64,000 bases of DNA from Bacteroidota bacterium (GTDB lineage: Bacteria > Bacteroidota > Bacteroidia > 2-12-FULL-35-15). The DNA is taken from assembly GCA_023251805.1 (NCBI GenBank), contig JAHEYB010000006.1, forward strand, positions 19,448-83,447, written 5' to 3'. Positions within the stretch are counted from its first letter, which is position 1, and every line of letters starts with the position of its first letter. Below the pieces are notes generated by a model. The model was not told the origin of the DNA and made no database searches. It saw only the letters and a program-made list of their open reading frames with translations. Both the position numbers and the translations under genes were made by a program. Positions 7,704 to 16,359 of the stretch are shown piece after piece.

Positions 7704-9125
7704 ATGAATAAAAAGCTACAAGTCCTCAAATATCTTATTGCCGATATTTCAGCCGCAATGCTGGCTTGGGCATTGTTTTTTACTTTCCGAAAAATTTATA
7801 TTGAAACTGCAAAATTTGGAAAACCTGTTCCTTTAGTTTATGACGAACAATACTATTGGGGCTTGGTTTTTATCCCAATTTTCTGGATATTGATGTATTA
7901 CCTTACCGGAACGTACAAAGAAATCTATCGCAAGTCGCGTTTAAAGGAGATAGGACAAACGTTTTTACTTTCTATTATTGGTGTTTTAATCATCTTTTTC
8001 GCGCTTTTGTTGGATGATGCAATTGTTTCCTACAAAAATTATTACCAAAGCATTATCACTCTTTTCCTTTTACACTTTGGTTTTACAGCCTTTTTCAGAG
8101 TCATTCTTTCCTCTATTACCAATTACAGAATTCACAATAGAATTATTGGTTTTAATACGCTTTTGGTAGGAAGTAATGAAAATGCTTTAAAACTTTTCAC
8201 AGAGATGCAAAGTCAGCAAAAATCCTCCGGATATAAATTTGTAGGCTTTGTGCACATTGATAATAAAAATGGTTTCTCACAAGAGTTAAAAAAGACTTTA
8301 CCTCACTTAGGTGAACTATCTGATTTAAAGAATCTTATAACTTCTCATAAAATCGAAGAGGTGATCATTGCCATTGAATCATTTGAACATGAAAATATAG
8401 GTAAAATTGTAAACGAATTGGACTATCGTGGACTCATCATCAAAGTGATTCCCGATATGTATGATATCTTATCAGGCTCCGTAAAAATGACCTCTATTTT
8501 TGGAGCACCATTGATTGAGATTTCCCGAGAGATAATGCCTACTTGGGAACAATCGCTAAAACGAATAATGGATATTTCGGTGTCTTTAATTGTATTGCTG
8601 CTTTTCAGCTGGGTGTATATCATTGTTGCAATAGCAGTGAAAGTAACGTCCAAAGGGCCTATTTTTTACAGCCACGAGCGCATCGGATGGCACGGAAAAC
8701 CCTTTATGATACATAAGTTCCGTTCCATGCTCATTGATGCAGAAAAAGCTGGTCCGGCACTTTCAAGTAAACTAGACCCGCGTATTACGCCTTTGGGCCG
8801 TTTTCTTAGAAAAGTTCGTTTGGATGAAATTCCTCAATTCTACAATGTTATTATAGGTGAAATGAGCATTGTTGGTCCACGCCCCGAACGACAATTCTTC
8901 ATCGATCAAATTGTATTGAAAGCTCCTCACTACAAGCATTTGCATAAAGTACGCCCCGGAATCACATCGTGGGGACAAGTAAAATATGGTTATGCCGAGA
9001 ATGTAGAAGAAATGGTACAACGTTTAAAATATGATATCATTTACATCGAAAATATGTCTCTTGCAGTTGATGTAAAGATTTTAATTTATACTGCTTTGAT
9101 TGTGATTCAAGGAAGAGGGAAGTAA
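7704..9125 (+). CDS. Polyprenyl glycosylphosphotransferase (WcaJ/WbaP-type)
   Basis: Transfers a sugar-1-phosphate from a UDP-sugar to undecaprenyl phosphate, the first step of exopolysaccharide or O-antigen repeat assembly at the inner membrane. The N-terminal third has four to five hydrophobic segments (residues 10-130), a CoA-binding-like middle domain follows (LLVGSNENALKLF), then a fifth membrane segment near residue 295 and the catalytic domain with RIMDISVSL, KFRSM, DEIPQFYNVIIGEMSIVGPRPE and RPGITSWGQV. Its 473 residues are normal for the three-part family. It follows the lipoprotein by 31 bases and probably shares its transcript. Which sugar it transfers is not visible, and no glycosyltransferases adjoin it. 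Confidence 0.93.
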   Translation: MNKKLQVLKYLIADISAAMLAWALFFTFRKIYIETAKFGKPVPLVYDEQYYWGLVFIPIFWILMYYLTGTYKEIYRKSRLKEIGQTFLLSIIGVLIIFFALLLDDAIVSYKNYYQSIITLFLLHFGFTAFFRVILSSITNYRIHNRIIGFNTLLVGSNENALKLFTEMQSQQKSSGYKFVGFVHIDNKNGFSQELKKTLPHLGELSDLKNLITSHKIEEVIIAIESFEHENIGKIVNELDYRGLIIKVIPDMYDILSGSVKMTSIFGAPLIEISREIMPTWEQSLKRIMDISVSLIVLLLFSWVYIIVAIAVKVTSKGPIFYSHERIGWHGKPFMIHKFRSMLIDAEKAGPALSSKLDPRITPLGRFLRKVRLDEIPQFYNVIIGEMSIVGPRPERQFFIDQIVLKAPHYKHLHKVRPGITSWGQVKYGYAENVEEMVQRLKYDIIYIENMSLAVDVKILIYTALIVIQGRGK

Positions 9126-9127
9126 GA

Positions 9128-9301
9128 CTACAAATTACGAATTTTAACGAATTACGAATCTGTGTGTATTTTATTTGCCTTTGATTTAAAACCCAATCAA
9201 TACTAATCTATAATTGTAAACATATATTTAATAATTTAGCAAAAATTAAATTCACATCGAATTACAATTATTCGTAATTCGTTAAAATTCGTAATTCGTA
9301 G
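9128..9301. repeat. 32-bp inverted repeats flanking a 110-bp AT-rich core
   Basis: 9128-9159 and 9270-9301 are reverse complements with one mismatch; the unit contains two ATTACGAA-like copies. The structure fills the whole gap between the transferase and the dehydrogenase. It resembles a miniature inverted-repeat element but no target duplication is obvious. Confidence 0.75.
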
Positions 9302-9305
9302 TAAC

Positions 9306-10208
9306 ATGAAGAACATCGCAGTAATCGGATCAGGAACTATGGGCAACGGAATTGCTCACACCTTCGCACAATTTGGCTACAACGTGGCATTAATTGATAT
9401 TTCACAACCTGCGTTGGATAAGGCAATGGCGACCATTGCGAAGAACTTAGACCGCATTGTAGCTAAAGGCACCATTACGGAGGCGGATAAAGCAGCAACG
9501 CTCAAAAACATTACAACATACACCGCTGTTGCAGATGGCGTAAAAAGCGCTGATTTAGTTGTAGAAGCCGCTACCGAAAATGTAGAAATCAAATTAAATA
9601 TTTTTAGAGAATTAGATAAACTTTGTCCTCCAAATACCATTTTAGCAAGTAATACTTCTTCTATTTCCATTACAAAGATTGGAGCGGTTACAAAGCGAGC
9701 CGATAAAGTAATTGGAATGCATTTCATGAATCCAGTTCCTGTAATGAAGTTGGTGGAAGTAATTCGTGGCTACTCTACTTCTGATGAGGTGTGCAGCCTT
9801 ATTATGGAAACTTCAAAAAAATTAAATAAAGTTCCTACAGAAGTAAACGATTACCCAGGATTTGTAGCAAACAAAATATTAATGCCAATGATTAACGAAG
9901 CGATTATCACACTTCACGAAGGCACTGCTGGTGTTGAAGAAATTGATACCGTTATGAAATTGGGAATGGCGCATCCAATGGGTCCATTGCAATTAGCCGA
10001 TTTTATTGGATTAGATGTTTGTCTTTCTATCCTAAAAGTTTTGCAAGATGGTTACGGCAATCCAAAATATGCACCTTGCCCATTGTTAGTAAACATGGTA
10101 ACAGCAGGACATTTAGGAGTGAAATCCGGACAAGGTTTTTATTCCTGGGGACATGGCACTAAAGATTTAATTGTAGCGGATGGATTTAAGAAGAAGGTGA
10201 TGGCTTAA
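9306..10208 (+). CDS. 3-hydroxybutyryl-CoA dehydrogenase
   Basis: NAD(P)-dependent oxidation or reduction of 3-hydroxyacyl-CoA in short-chain fatty acid or butyrate/PHB-type metabolism. The Rossmann motif is IGSGTMGNGIA (residues 7-17). The catalytic His139 lies in GMHFMNPVP with Glu151 in KLVEVI, and NDYPGFVANKILMPMINEA plus MAHPMGPLQLADFIGLDV are family signatures of the C-terminal dimerisation domain. At 300 residues it is the stand-alone enzyme rather than the FadB/J fusion. Its start lies four bases after the inverted-repeat element, leaving almost no leader, so its promoter may be within the element. Confidence 0.94.
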   Translation: MKNIAVIGSGTMGNGIAHTFAQFGYNVALIDISQPALDKAMATIAKNLDRIVAKGTITEADKAATLKNITTYTAVADGVKSADLVVEAATENVEIKLNIFRELDKLCPPNTILASNTSSISITKIGAVTKRADKVIGMHFMNPVPVMKLVEVIRGYSTSDEVCSLIMETSKKLNKVPTEVNDYPGFVANKILMPMINEAIITLHEGTAGVEEIDTVMKLGMAHPMGPLQLADFIGLDVCLSILKVLQDGYGNPKYAPCPLLVNMVTAGHLGVKSGQGFYSWGHGTKDLIVADGFKKKVMA

Positions 10209-10218
10209 AAATTTCAGG

Positions 10219-10238
10219 CCTGCCTACCGGCAGGCAGG
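10219..10238. repeat. Dispersed palindrome CCTGCCTACCGGCAGGCAGG
   Basis: A 20-bp near-perfect palindrome. An identical copy occurs 47 kb away at 57221-57240. Confidence 0.85.
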
Positions 10239-10248
10239 TTTCAAATTA

Positions 10249-10275
10249 AAAGAGTTTCGATTACGGAGCTCTTTT
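10249..10275. terminator. Weak hairpin between convergent genes
   Basis: AAAAGAG and CTCTTTTTT can pair across a loop of about 14 bases, followed by T6. The stem is short, so termination is plausible but unproven. Confidence 0.4.
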
Positions 10276-10279
10276 TTAT

Positions 10280-11185
10280 TCAATCCATTTTAATAAATTT
10301 ACTAGAAATAATAACTCCATTTATATTTTCAATAGAAACAAAGTAAATTCCGTTTTTAAATGTAGAAACGTCAATGCTTGATTTTCCTTCTACACATGTT
10401 GATTTATAAATCTGCTTCCCAATTGCAGAATATATGCAACAATAAAACTGCTGATTAGATTTTTTTGTAAAAAAGTCAAATTCTAATGTACTTACAATTG
10501 GATTTTTTATCAATTTAAAATTGTTTTCTTTTTTTGATTCCTCAGTGATTCCTGTACCATAAGCACAAGCGCCATATACCTGAATACTATTTTCTATATA
10601 GCAATCCAAACTATATTCAAAATTCCCTACAAAACACCATGGCTCATCCCAGGTTCCAACAATACTTCCAATTCCTTCTATCCAAACATCTTTTTGTCCA
10701 GCAGAGTATCCAAGATGGATCTGTCTTCTATATGACCCACTAACTAAAATACTATCAACCAGCAAAACAGGAAAACAATAATATCCGCAGGGCTGGCTAT
10801 ACGGATAAAAACAAAAAGTGTCGCCAAGATTTAGCCCAAAATCGTATTTGAGAATATCTATTGAATCATTTGGATATCTGCACCAAACCTTTTTTAATGT
10901 GTCCTCTCTATATGAGCCCAAATAGTTTGCAGTAGTAATGTTAAAAGCAGATTCTGTGCCAGTCCAGTTACCGTAAAATTTTGAATAAGTGAGTCCATCA
11001 ATGATAGTATCACCATATAGACCATAATAAGTTGATGAGGATGTTGAAGGGAGAGGAAAAGCGGGAAATTGATAGCCAACCGAATTCCAGATCGCACTAT
11101 CGCTACTTGTTGGAAATGGAAAATATGTTTGGGAAAGTAAATTAAGACTAAAAAATAATCCTACTAGAAGTGAAATTTTTTTCAT
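10280..11185 (-). CDS. T9SS type A sorting domain-containing secreted protein
   Basis: A 301-residue exported protein with signal peptide KKISLLVGLFFSLNLLSQ. The last 75 or so residues form a type IX secretion C-terminal domain: NPIVSTLEFDF, YSAIGKQIYKST, IDVSTFKNGIYFVSIEN and a terminal KFIKMD. Such domains direct passage through the outer membrane and anchoring or release at the surface. The N-terminal 200 residues are rich in Tyr, Trp and Cys (GYYCFPV, CYIENSIQVYGAC) and match no family I know. It follows the DUF4294 gene by 11 bases on the same strand, so the two may be cotranscribed. Confidence 0.85.
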   Translation of the reverse strand: MKKISLLVGLFFSLNLLSQTYFPFPTSSDSAIWNSVGYQFPAFPLPSTSSSTYYGLYGDTIIDGLTYSKFYGNWTGTESAFNITTANYLGSYREDTLKKVWCRYPNDSIDILKYDFGLNLGDTFCFYPYSQPCGYYCFPVLLVDSILVSGSYRRQIHLGYSAGQKDVWIEGIGSIVGTWDEPWCFVGNFEYSLDCYIENSIQVYGACAYGTGITEESKKENNFKLIKNPIVSTLEFDFFTKKSNQQFYCCIYSAIGKQIYKSTCVEGKSSIDVSTFKNGIYFVSIENINGVIISSKFIKMD

Positions 11186-11196
11186 GAGAATATTTC

Positions 11197-11814
11197 CTAA
11201 AACTGCCCATCCTCAATCATCCTAATTGCCATCTCAATGTTTTTTTCATCGCCATCGGCATCATAGTCGGATTTTAGGCTGGAGTTAAAAACAAGTGCTA
11301 CACCTTGCCACATCGCAGCGGAAAAAGAACCTCTCATGCATTTCACCACATCGTAAGTCGTTCTTCCCGTTTCTCTATCAATTAGTTTTATTAAGATTCG
11401 TCCTTGTGTAACAGTTAAATTTTTCAATTCATCCCCAAACTCATCTTTCAATTGCTTTTCAGCCAACTTGGTGAATGCTTTTCTATCTCTTTCATTGGGC
11501 ATTGTTGCTAATACTCTGTCGTACTCTTTAATTTTAACAGACGCTAAAATCGCATAAGGATAAACCTTTTTCACATTGTATTTTAATCTGTCCCAAGCTG
11601 CTTTTTGTCGGTATGTTTTAAAAGTACGATCAGCAGAGCATGTTACAACAGCTAATTTTCCGTAAGGAATGGTATCGCCTTGGTAAAAAACAGTTTCCAC
11701 TAATATTCCTTTTAAGTCGGGAACTGCTGCTTTTGGGTTAGAAGGAGTTTGAGCCATTCCTGAAAAGGAAATGACTAAAAAAGATAAGAATACTATAACT
11801 ATTCTTGTTGCCAT
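11197..11814 (-). CDS. DUF4294 domain-containing exported protein
   Basis: A 205-residue protein with a signal peptide ending SFSGMAQ. The body carries the DUF4294 pattern seen across Bacteroidota: a YGKLAVVTC start, then RLKYNVKKVYPYA, KAFTKLAEKQLKDEFGDELKNLT, QGRILIKLIDRETGRTTYDVVK and RGSFSAAMWQG. The function of the family is unknown; the high charge and long helices suggest a periplasmic protein. It is upstream of the T9SS protein on the same strand and is not obviously connected with the biotin carboxylase further upstream. Confidence 0.85.
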   Translation of the reverse strand: MATRIVIVFLSFLVISFSGMAQTPSNPKAAVPDLKGILVETVFYQGDTIPYGKLAVVTCSADRTFKTYRQKAAWDRLKYNVKKVYPYAILASVKIKEYDRVLATMPNERDRKAFTKLAEKQLKDEFGDELKNLTVTQGRILIKLIDRETGRTTYDVVKCMRGSFSAAMWQGVALVFNSSLKSDYDADGDEKNIEMAIRMIEDGQF

Positions 11815-11946
11815 TTGGCGGTATTTACTAGTATAACGTGTTGGTTAGCTAAAAGTTGCTTGCTTATTGTAAATATTTGTTAACTATTCCTTGGGCTTCG
11901 TAAAAATCAACACCTCGATTAAGCTCAGTGTCACGTTTATAAAAAA

Positions 11947-12005
11947 TCTCTGCGGTCCTCTGCGCCTTCTCCGCGGTCGGAGTTTATCCTGAGCGGAGTC
12001 GAAGG
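11947..12005. repeat. Intergenic repeats: CTCTGCGG unit and CCTGAGCGGAGTCGAAGG
   Basis: 11947-11966 carries TCTCTGCGGTCCTCTGCGCC, related to the copy at 22444-22533. 11988-12005 is CCTGAGCGGAGTCGAAGG, one of about seven copies of that unit in the window. Confidence 0.75.
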
Positions 12006-12014
12006 ACGGTTAAA

Positions 12015-13490
12015 CTATCGATTATTTTTCCATTTGGAAACAGACTTTCCTTCTTCTGAAACTACATTCTGTGCTTTCGCTGAACCCATCAACTTAGCGC
12101 CAAACAATGCCGCTACAATAGCTTCATCCTCTTTCGTCTCCGAAAGCATCTCAGGAGAATAATGATGTTTGATAAAGTGTGTATCAAAATTTCCTGAGGT
12201 GAATGCTTTGTGCTTCAATACAAATTTACAAAAACTAAGGGTTGTTTCAACTCCTGTTATTTGATAATCATCAATGGCTCTAATCATGCGACTAATCGCC
12301 TCTTCCCTATCTTTTCCAAACGTTACTAATTTTGCAATCATAGGATCGTAATAAATTGGAATGTCCATTCCTTCTTCAAAACCATCATCTACACGTACTC
12401 CTAGCCCTTGCGGACGCTTATACGTTACTAATTTTCCGATATCGGGTAAAAAATTATTCGTTGGATCTTCAGCATACACACGTACTTCTACGCTATGTCC
12501 GTTTATTTTTAAATCTTCTTGTTTAAACGATAATTTTTCTCCGCGCGCTACTTTGATTTGTTCTTTTACTAAATCTAGTCCGGTTATCATTTCTGTAACA
12601 GGATGTTCCACTTGCAAACGGGTGTTCATCTCTAGGAAATAGAAATTTTTATTTTCATCCAATAGAAACTCTACAGTTCCTGCTCCCACATAATCACATG
12701 CTTTACCAACATTCACAGCACATTCGCCCATCGCTTTTCGAATTTCAGGAGTTAAAACCGAAGACGGTGCTTCTTCAATCACTTTCTGGTGGCGTCTTTG
12801 AATGGAACATTCCCGTTCAAATAAATAGACAATATTTCCATGTGTATCACCTAAAATTTGAATTTCGATGTGACGCGGACCGGCCACATACCGTTCGATA
12901 AATACAGAACCATCGCCAAAAGCAGACGTAGCTTCACTTACCGCCAAGTTCATTTGTTCCTCAAACTCTTCAATATTTTCTACAATGCGCATTCCTTTTC
13001 CTCCGCCTCCGGCACTTGCTTTAATCAATAAAGGGAAACCTGTTGCCAATGCCACTTCTTTTCCTTCTTTCACTGAAGTGATTGCACCTTCGGAACCGGG
13101 AACCATCGGAATTTTATATTTTTTTGCTGCTGCTTTCGCAGATAACTTATCACCCATCATGTTCATTGCTTCAGGAGAAGGGCCAATAAACGTGATACCG
13201 GCTTTTTTTACTTTTGCAGCAAAGTCAGCATTTTCAGAAAGAAAACCATAACCCGGATGAATGCCTTGTACTTTCAACTGTTTACAAACTTCAATAATTT
13301 TATCGCCCAGCAAATAAGATTGATTGGAAGGTGGTGGACCAATGCACACCGCCTCATCAGCATACTTCACAAAAGGTGCATTTCTATCCGCTTCGGAATA
13401 AATAGCAACGGTTTGAATACCCATTTCTCTGCAGGAACGCATTACACGCAATGCAATCTCTCCTCTGTTGGCTACTAATATTTTGTTCAT
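12015..13490 (-). CDS. accC: Biotin carboxylase subunit of an acyl-CoA carboxylase
   Basis: ATP-dependent carboxylation of biotin on the carrier protein, supplying acetyl-CoA (or propionyl-CoA) carboxylase. The N-terminal NKILVANRGEIALRVMR, the ATP-grasp glycine loop KASAGGGGKGM (residues 158-167), and EMNTRLQVEHPVTE with the catalytic Arg/Glu region are all intact. At 491 residues it is longer than E. coli AccC (about 450); the extra C-terminal tail (EAIVAALFGAKLMGSA) is like that of the Bacteroidota stand-alone subunit of propionyl/acyl-CoA carboxylases. No biotin carrier or carboxyltransferase gene adjoins it; an accD lies 32 kb away. Which carboxylase it serves is unresolved, so the symbol is provisional. 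Confidence 0.88.
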   Translation of the reverse strand: MNKILVANRGEIALRVMRSCREMGIQTVAIYSEADRNAPFVKYADEAVCIGPPPSNQSYLLGDKIIEVCKQLKVQGIHPGYGFLSENADFAAKVKKAGITFIGPSPEAMNMMGDKLSAKAAAKKYKIPMVPGSEGAITSVKEGKEVALATGFPLLIKASAGGGGKGMRIVENIEEFEEQMNLAVSEATSAFGDGSVFIERYVAGPRHIEIQILGDTHGNIVYLFERECSIQRRHQKVIEEAPSSVLTPEIRKAMGECAVNVGKACDYVGAGTVEFLLDENKNFYFLEMNTRLQVEHPVTEMITGLDLVKEQIKVARGEKLSFKQEDLKINGHSVEVRVYAEDPTNNFLPDIGKLVTYKRPQGLGVRVDDGFEEGMDIPIYYDPMIAKLVTFGKDREEAISRMIRAIDDYQITGVETTLSFCKFVLKHKAFTSGNFDTHFIKHHYSPEMLSETKEDEAIVAALFGAKLMGSAKAQNVVSEEGKSVSKWKNNR

Positions 13491-13654
13491 AAAATGTTGA
13501 TTAATAAATGAATGCTTTCCCTGTCAAAAAAATATATTTGTGAAAGGTCAATCCGCTTCATTTGAAGCTGTACAAACCTAGTAAAAAAAGTTTTTATCGT
13601 GCTTGAATATTTGAACTCAATATCAACAAAATGATTATCCCAAAATAAACTATT

Positions 13655-16066
13655 ATGCTTAAAAAAACAACACTTCTTATTCTTATTGCCTTCTTATCTA
13701 TCAATAGTTTCGGACAGAAAAAGGGTTCAAAACCTGCCTCCTCTTCACCCGACTTTAACACAAAAGAAGCAGAAGTGGAACTAATAAAAGCGTTGAACAA
13801 AGTGCGACTTGAAAACAAGCTCGATACCATTGAGTTTCATCCCGTTTTAGCCCAAGCTGCTGCTATTCAAAGTGCCGATATGGCTAAAAATGGAAAAGCC
13901 GTGCTTGAAAATAGCAAAGGCAAGTATAAAACTACTGCTAAAAGAGTAACTGCTGTTGGTGGAACCAACAAAGCACAAGAATTGGTATTGGGAACTAGCA
14001 TTGCAAAAGGAAAAACTTCCATGACCCCTAAAGAGCTTGCTGATGCGGCTTTTTACAAATGGCGCGTAGGGAAACTAAATCAAGCGGTCATTAAAAATCC
14101 TGATTTTGTGTATGCGAGTCCTTCTGTTACCCTTGACGAATCTGGAAAAAAGGCTTATATCTCCATTGTATTTGGAAGTTTCAACTCTTTCAACACTGGG
14201 GCTGATAAGAAAAAAGAATTACCTGTTCCCTACTCTTCCAAAACTAAAAAGTTAAAAGAGCCGGAGGATAGAAGTTGCAATGCCTGCAAGAAATTTAAAG
14301 ATTGGGATGGCTTAGCAGCGGGTTTGTATGTGGAAAACAATAAAATCTATATCAGATATGCCAACCTAAAAGCACTTTCAAAATTCATTCGCAAATCAGG
14401 CGATGGATTGGCTGTGGATATTGTTCAGCGCGCGCAATACGACAATCCGGATTATAACATTGTGGATAATAACCTCATTTCAAAAGGAGTGTTATTAAAA
14501 ACTGTTACCATGAGCAAACTCTATAGCAAAAACAGAGTGAAAGCGGTAAAAAAGGGTAACAGAGTGGTTAAAGCCACCAAGCTGGATGTACAATTAGGTG
14601 AACTACCAAAAAAGATAACCGGTCCGTATGAGTTGAATTTACTCATTGTTCAAGATGGAAAATTGTGTAAAGTAATTATGCCTTCTAAAATTGAAGCAGG
14701 CGACCAAGAATCCAATTCCCCTTTGAGTATGTTATTGATGCCCGATAGCGCTGCTTATTTTAAACCACCTTTTGAACCAACAACAGAATCTACGTTGCTA
14801 ACATTTACTGTTCCCTTTGAAAAAAACAAATCGGATTACAAAGAAGTTGATATGGAACCATTTTTAACTGCTTTGCAAGAACCCGATTTTTTAATTGAAG
14901 GATTATATATTACTGCCTACTCTTCTATTGAAGGAGATGCAAAAGCAAATGAGAAATTACAAAAGAAACGTGCTGAAAGTATTGTAAAAGCATTAGCTAA
15001 AATGCAAAAGGCAGGTGTTGTTACAAATGTAAAAACCACTGACTCTTGGAATTTATTTCAAATGGAAGCAGAAGATGGCAAGTATGATTATTTAACTAAA
15101 ATGACCAAAGAAAAAGCGATAGCAGAAATTAATGGAAAAGGATTATCAGCAGAGCTAGAGCCTATGTTGGGCAAAGAGCGTTTTGGACAAATTATTATGG
15201 ATGTTACCTATGACATTACCGGAATTAAGGAAGAGAAATTTTCGGTGAGTAAATTTAATCAAGCAATGAAAAAGAATGATTTGAAACAGTGTTTGAAAAT
15301 TCAATATTACATTGGAAAACAAATGCGTCTTCAAAAATATTCTGCTGAAGCACCGGCAAAAATGAATATTCCTTTCGATGTAAAAAATTCGGGATTGCTT
15401 AACAATCAAGTGGTATTGCATTACATGTATAACAACAATGTTGCAACGGAAGAAGATTATGTTGAAATGAAAAAATTGGCAACACTTGACCCTACAAATA
15501 ATTACATCATATTTAATAACATATTTTGTGCTGTTTCACTCGATAGTACTATTGGTGATGCAAAAGCACAAAACGAAATGCAGAAGCGCATTGATGCGAT
15601 GTACAAAACAGATGTTCCTAAAAAATATGTGGACGCTTTAAACATTGAATGGCAATTTAGAATTATTGAATCCATGGATTCGGCTGAGAATAGTGAGTTG
15701 GTGACACAAGCATGTATCGAAAAAATAAAACAATTCTACAACATCAAAGAATCTTCTTGGCAAAACAATCTAAAACTAGCGTATGTATTTGCTCGCTTTA
15801 AGGATTATAAATTTGCGGCAAGTTTGTTAGCACCATTTATTGCTACAGAAAGCGTGAACGAAAATGTATTGTTCGCTTATGCATCCATTTGTGCAAAAAT
15901 GCCTGAACTATATAAATCCAGAACATTTGTATTAGCATTGCAAAAAGCAGAAGAAAAGAATCACGACCGCTACTGCAAATTATTTGGAGCTCCGAATATA
16001 ACTTTTCAGGTATTTGATAATCCTTTCGTTAAAGCCGATTACAAAAAAGCAGCATGCAGCAAATAG
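13655..16066 (+). CDS. CAP-domain protein with OmpA-like and helical repeat regions
   Basis: An 803-residue exported protein (signal peptide ending SINSFGQ). Residues 40-175 look like a CAP/SCP-PR1 domain: ELIKALNKVRLENKLDTIEFHPVLAQAAAIQSADMA, ending with IVFGSF. Residues 200-390 are of no recognised type but contain CNACKK. Residues 390-530 resemble an OmpA-type peptidoglycan-binding fold (IEGLYITAYSSIEGDAKANEKLQKKRAESIVKAL). The last 250 residues are helical, TPR-like, with no T9SS domain. The combination suggests a periplasmic, wall-associated scaffold. Domain calls are from motif appearance only, and the OmpA-like call is the least certain. Confidence 0.65.
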   Translation: MLKKTTLLILIAFLSINSFGQKKGSKPASSSPDFNTKEAEVELIKALNKVRLENKLDTIEFHPVLAQAAAIQSADMAKNGKAVLENSKGKYKTTAKRVTAVGGTNKAQELVLGTSIAKGKTSMTPKELADAAFYKWRVGKLNQAVIKNPDFVYASPSVTLDESGKKAYISIVFGSFNSFNTGADKKKELPVPYSSKTKKLKEPEDRSCNACKKFKDWDGLAAGLYVENNKIYIRYANLKALSKFIRKSGDGLAVDIVQRAQYDNPDYNIVDNNLISKGVLLKTVTMSKLYSKNRVKAVKKGNRVVKATKLDVQLGELPKKITGPYELNLLIVQDGKLCKVIMPSKIEAGDQESNSPLSMLLMPDSAAYFKPPFEPTTESTLLTFTVPFEKNKSDYKEVDMEPFLTALQEPDFLIEGLYITAYSSIEGDAKANEKLQKKRAESIVKALAKMQKAGVVTNVKTTDSWNLFQMEAEDGKYDYLTKMTKEKAIAEINGKGLSAELEPMLGKERFGQIIMDVTYDITGIKEEKFSVSKFNQAMKKNDLKQCLKIQYYIGKQMRLQKYSAEAPAKMNIPFDVKNSGLLNNQVVLHYMYNNNVATEEDYVEMKKLATLDPTNNYIIFNNIFCAVSLDSTIGDAKAQNEMQKRIDAMYKTDVPKKYVDALNIEWQFRIIESMDSAENSELVTQACIEKIKQFYNIKESSWQNNLKLAYVFARFKDYKFAASLLAPFIATESVNENVLFAYASICAKMPELYKSRTFVLALQKAEEKNHDRYCKLFGAPNITFQVFDNPFVKADYKKAACSK

Positions 16067-16284
16067 TGAATCAACCCGATTCGCAATTGTTATTGCTGTT
16101 GGTAACAATGAGAATGCCTTTTGGCAAATACAAGAATACTATTTTGTGCGACTTACCCGTTTTCTATTTGGAATGGTTTCAGCGCAAAGGTTTCCCTGAT
16201 GGAAAATTGGGTATACTTTTACAAACCATGTATGAAATAAAACTAAACGGTTTGGAAGGCTTGTTGAAACCTTTGAAAAAGTAA
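16054..16284 (+). CDS. DUF3820 family protein
   Basis: A 76-residue protein with the whole DUF3820 pattern: MPFGKYKNTILCDLPVFYLEW, then FQRKGFPDGKLGILLQTMYEIKLNGLEGLL. The function of the family is not established. The ATG at 16054 overlaps the end of the CAP-domain gene by 13 bases in another frame, implying translational coupling; a GTG at 16066 would also fit. Very similar small proteins occur widely in Bacteroidota and Proteobacteria. Confidence 0.85.
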   Translation: MQQIVNQPDSQLLLLLVTMRMPFGKYKNTILCDLPVFYLEWFQRKGFPDGKLGILLQTMYEIKLNGLEGLLKPLKK

Positions 16285-16347
16285 CTCTTTGCGCAAAGCA
16301 GATTGCTTCGTTTAGGAAACGAAAATTATTGTTTATCAAAAAATCGT

Positions 16348-16355
16348 TAATTTTG
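16348..16355 (+). promoter_or_regulatory. -7 box four bases before a start codon
   Basis: TAATTTTG matches TAnnTTTG and ends at 16355; the ATG is at 16360. If real, transcription starts at or next to the start codon, giving a leaderless mRNA. Confidence 0.45.
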
Positions 16356-16359
16356 AAGA

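Noticed and set aside
9377-9727. 116-residue antisense ORF inside the dehydrogenase
   Set aside because: No start context or family resemblance; the plus-strand gene is certain.
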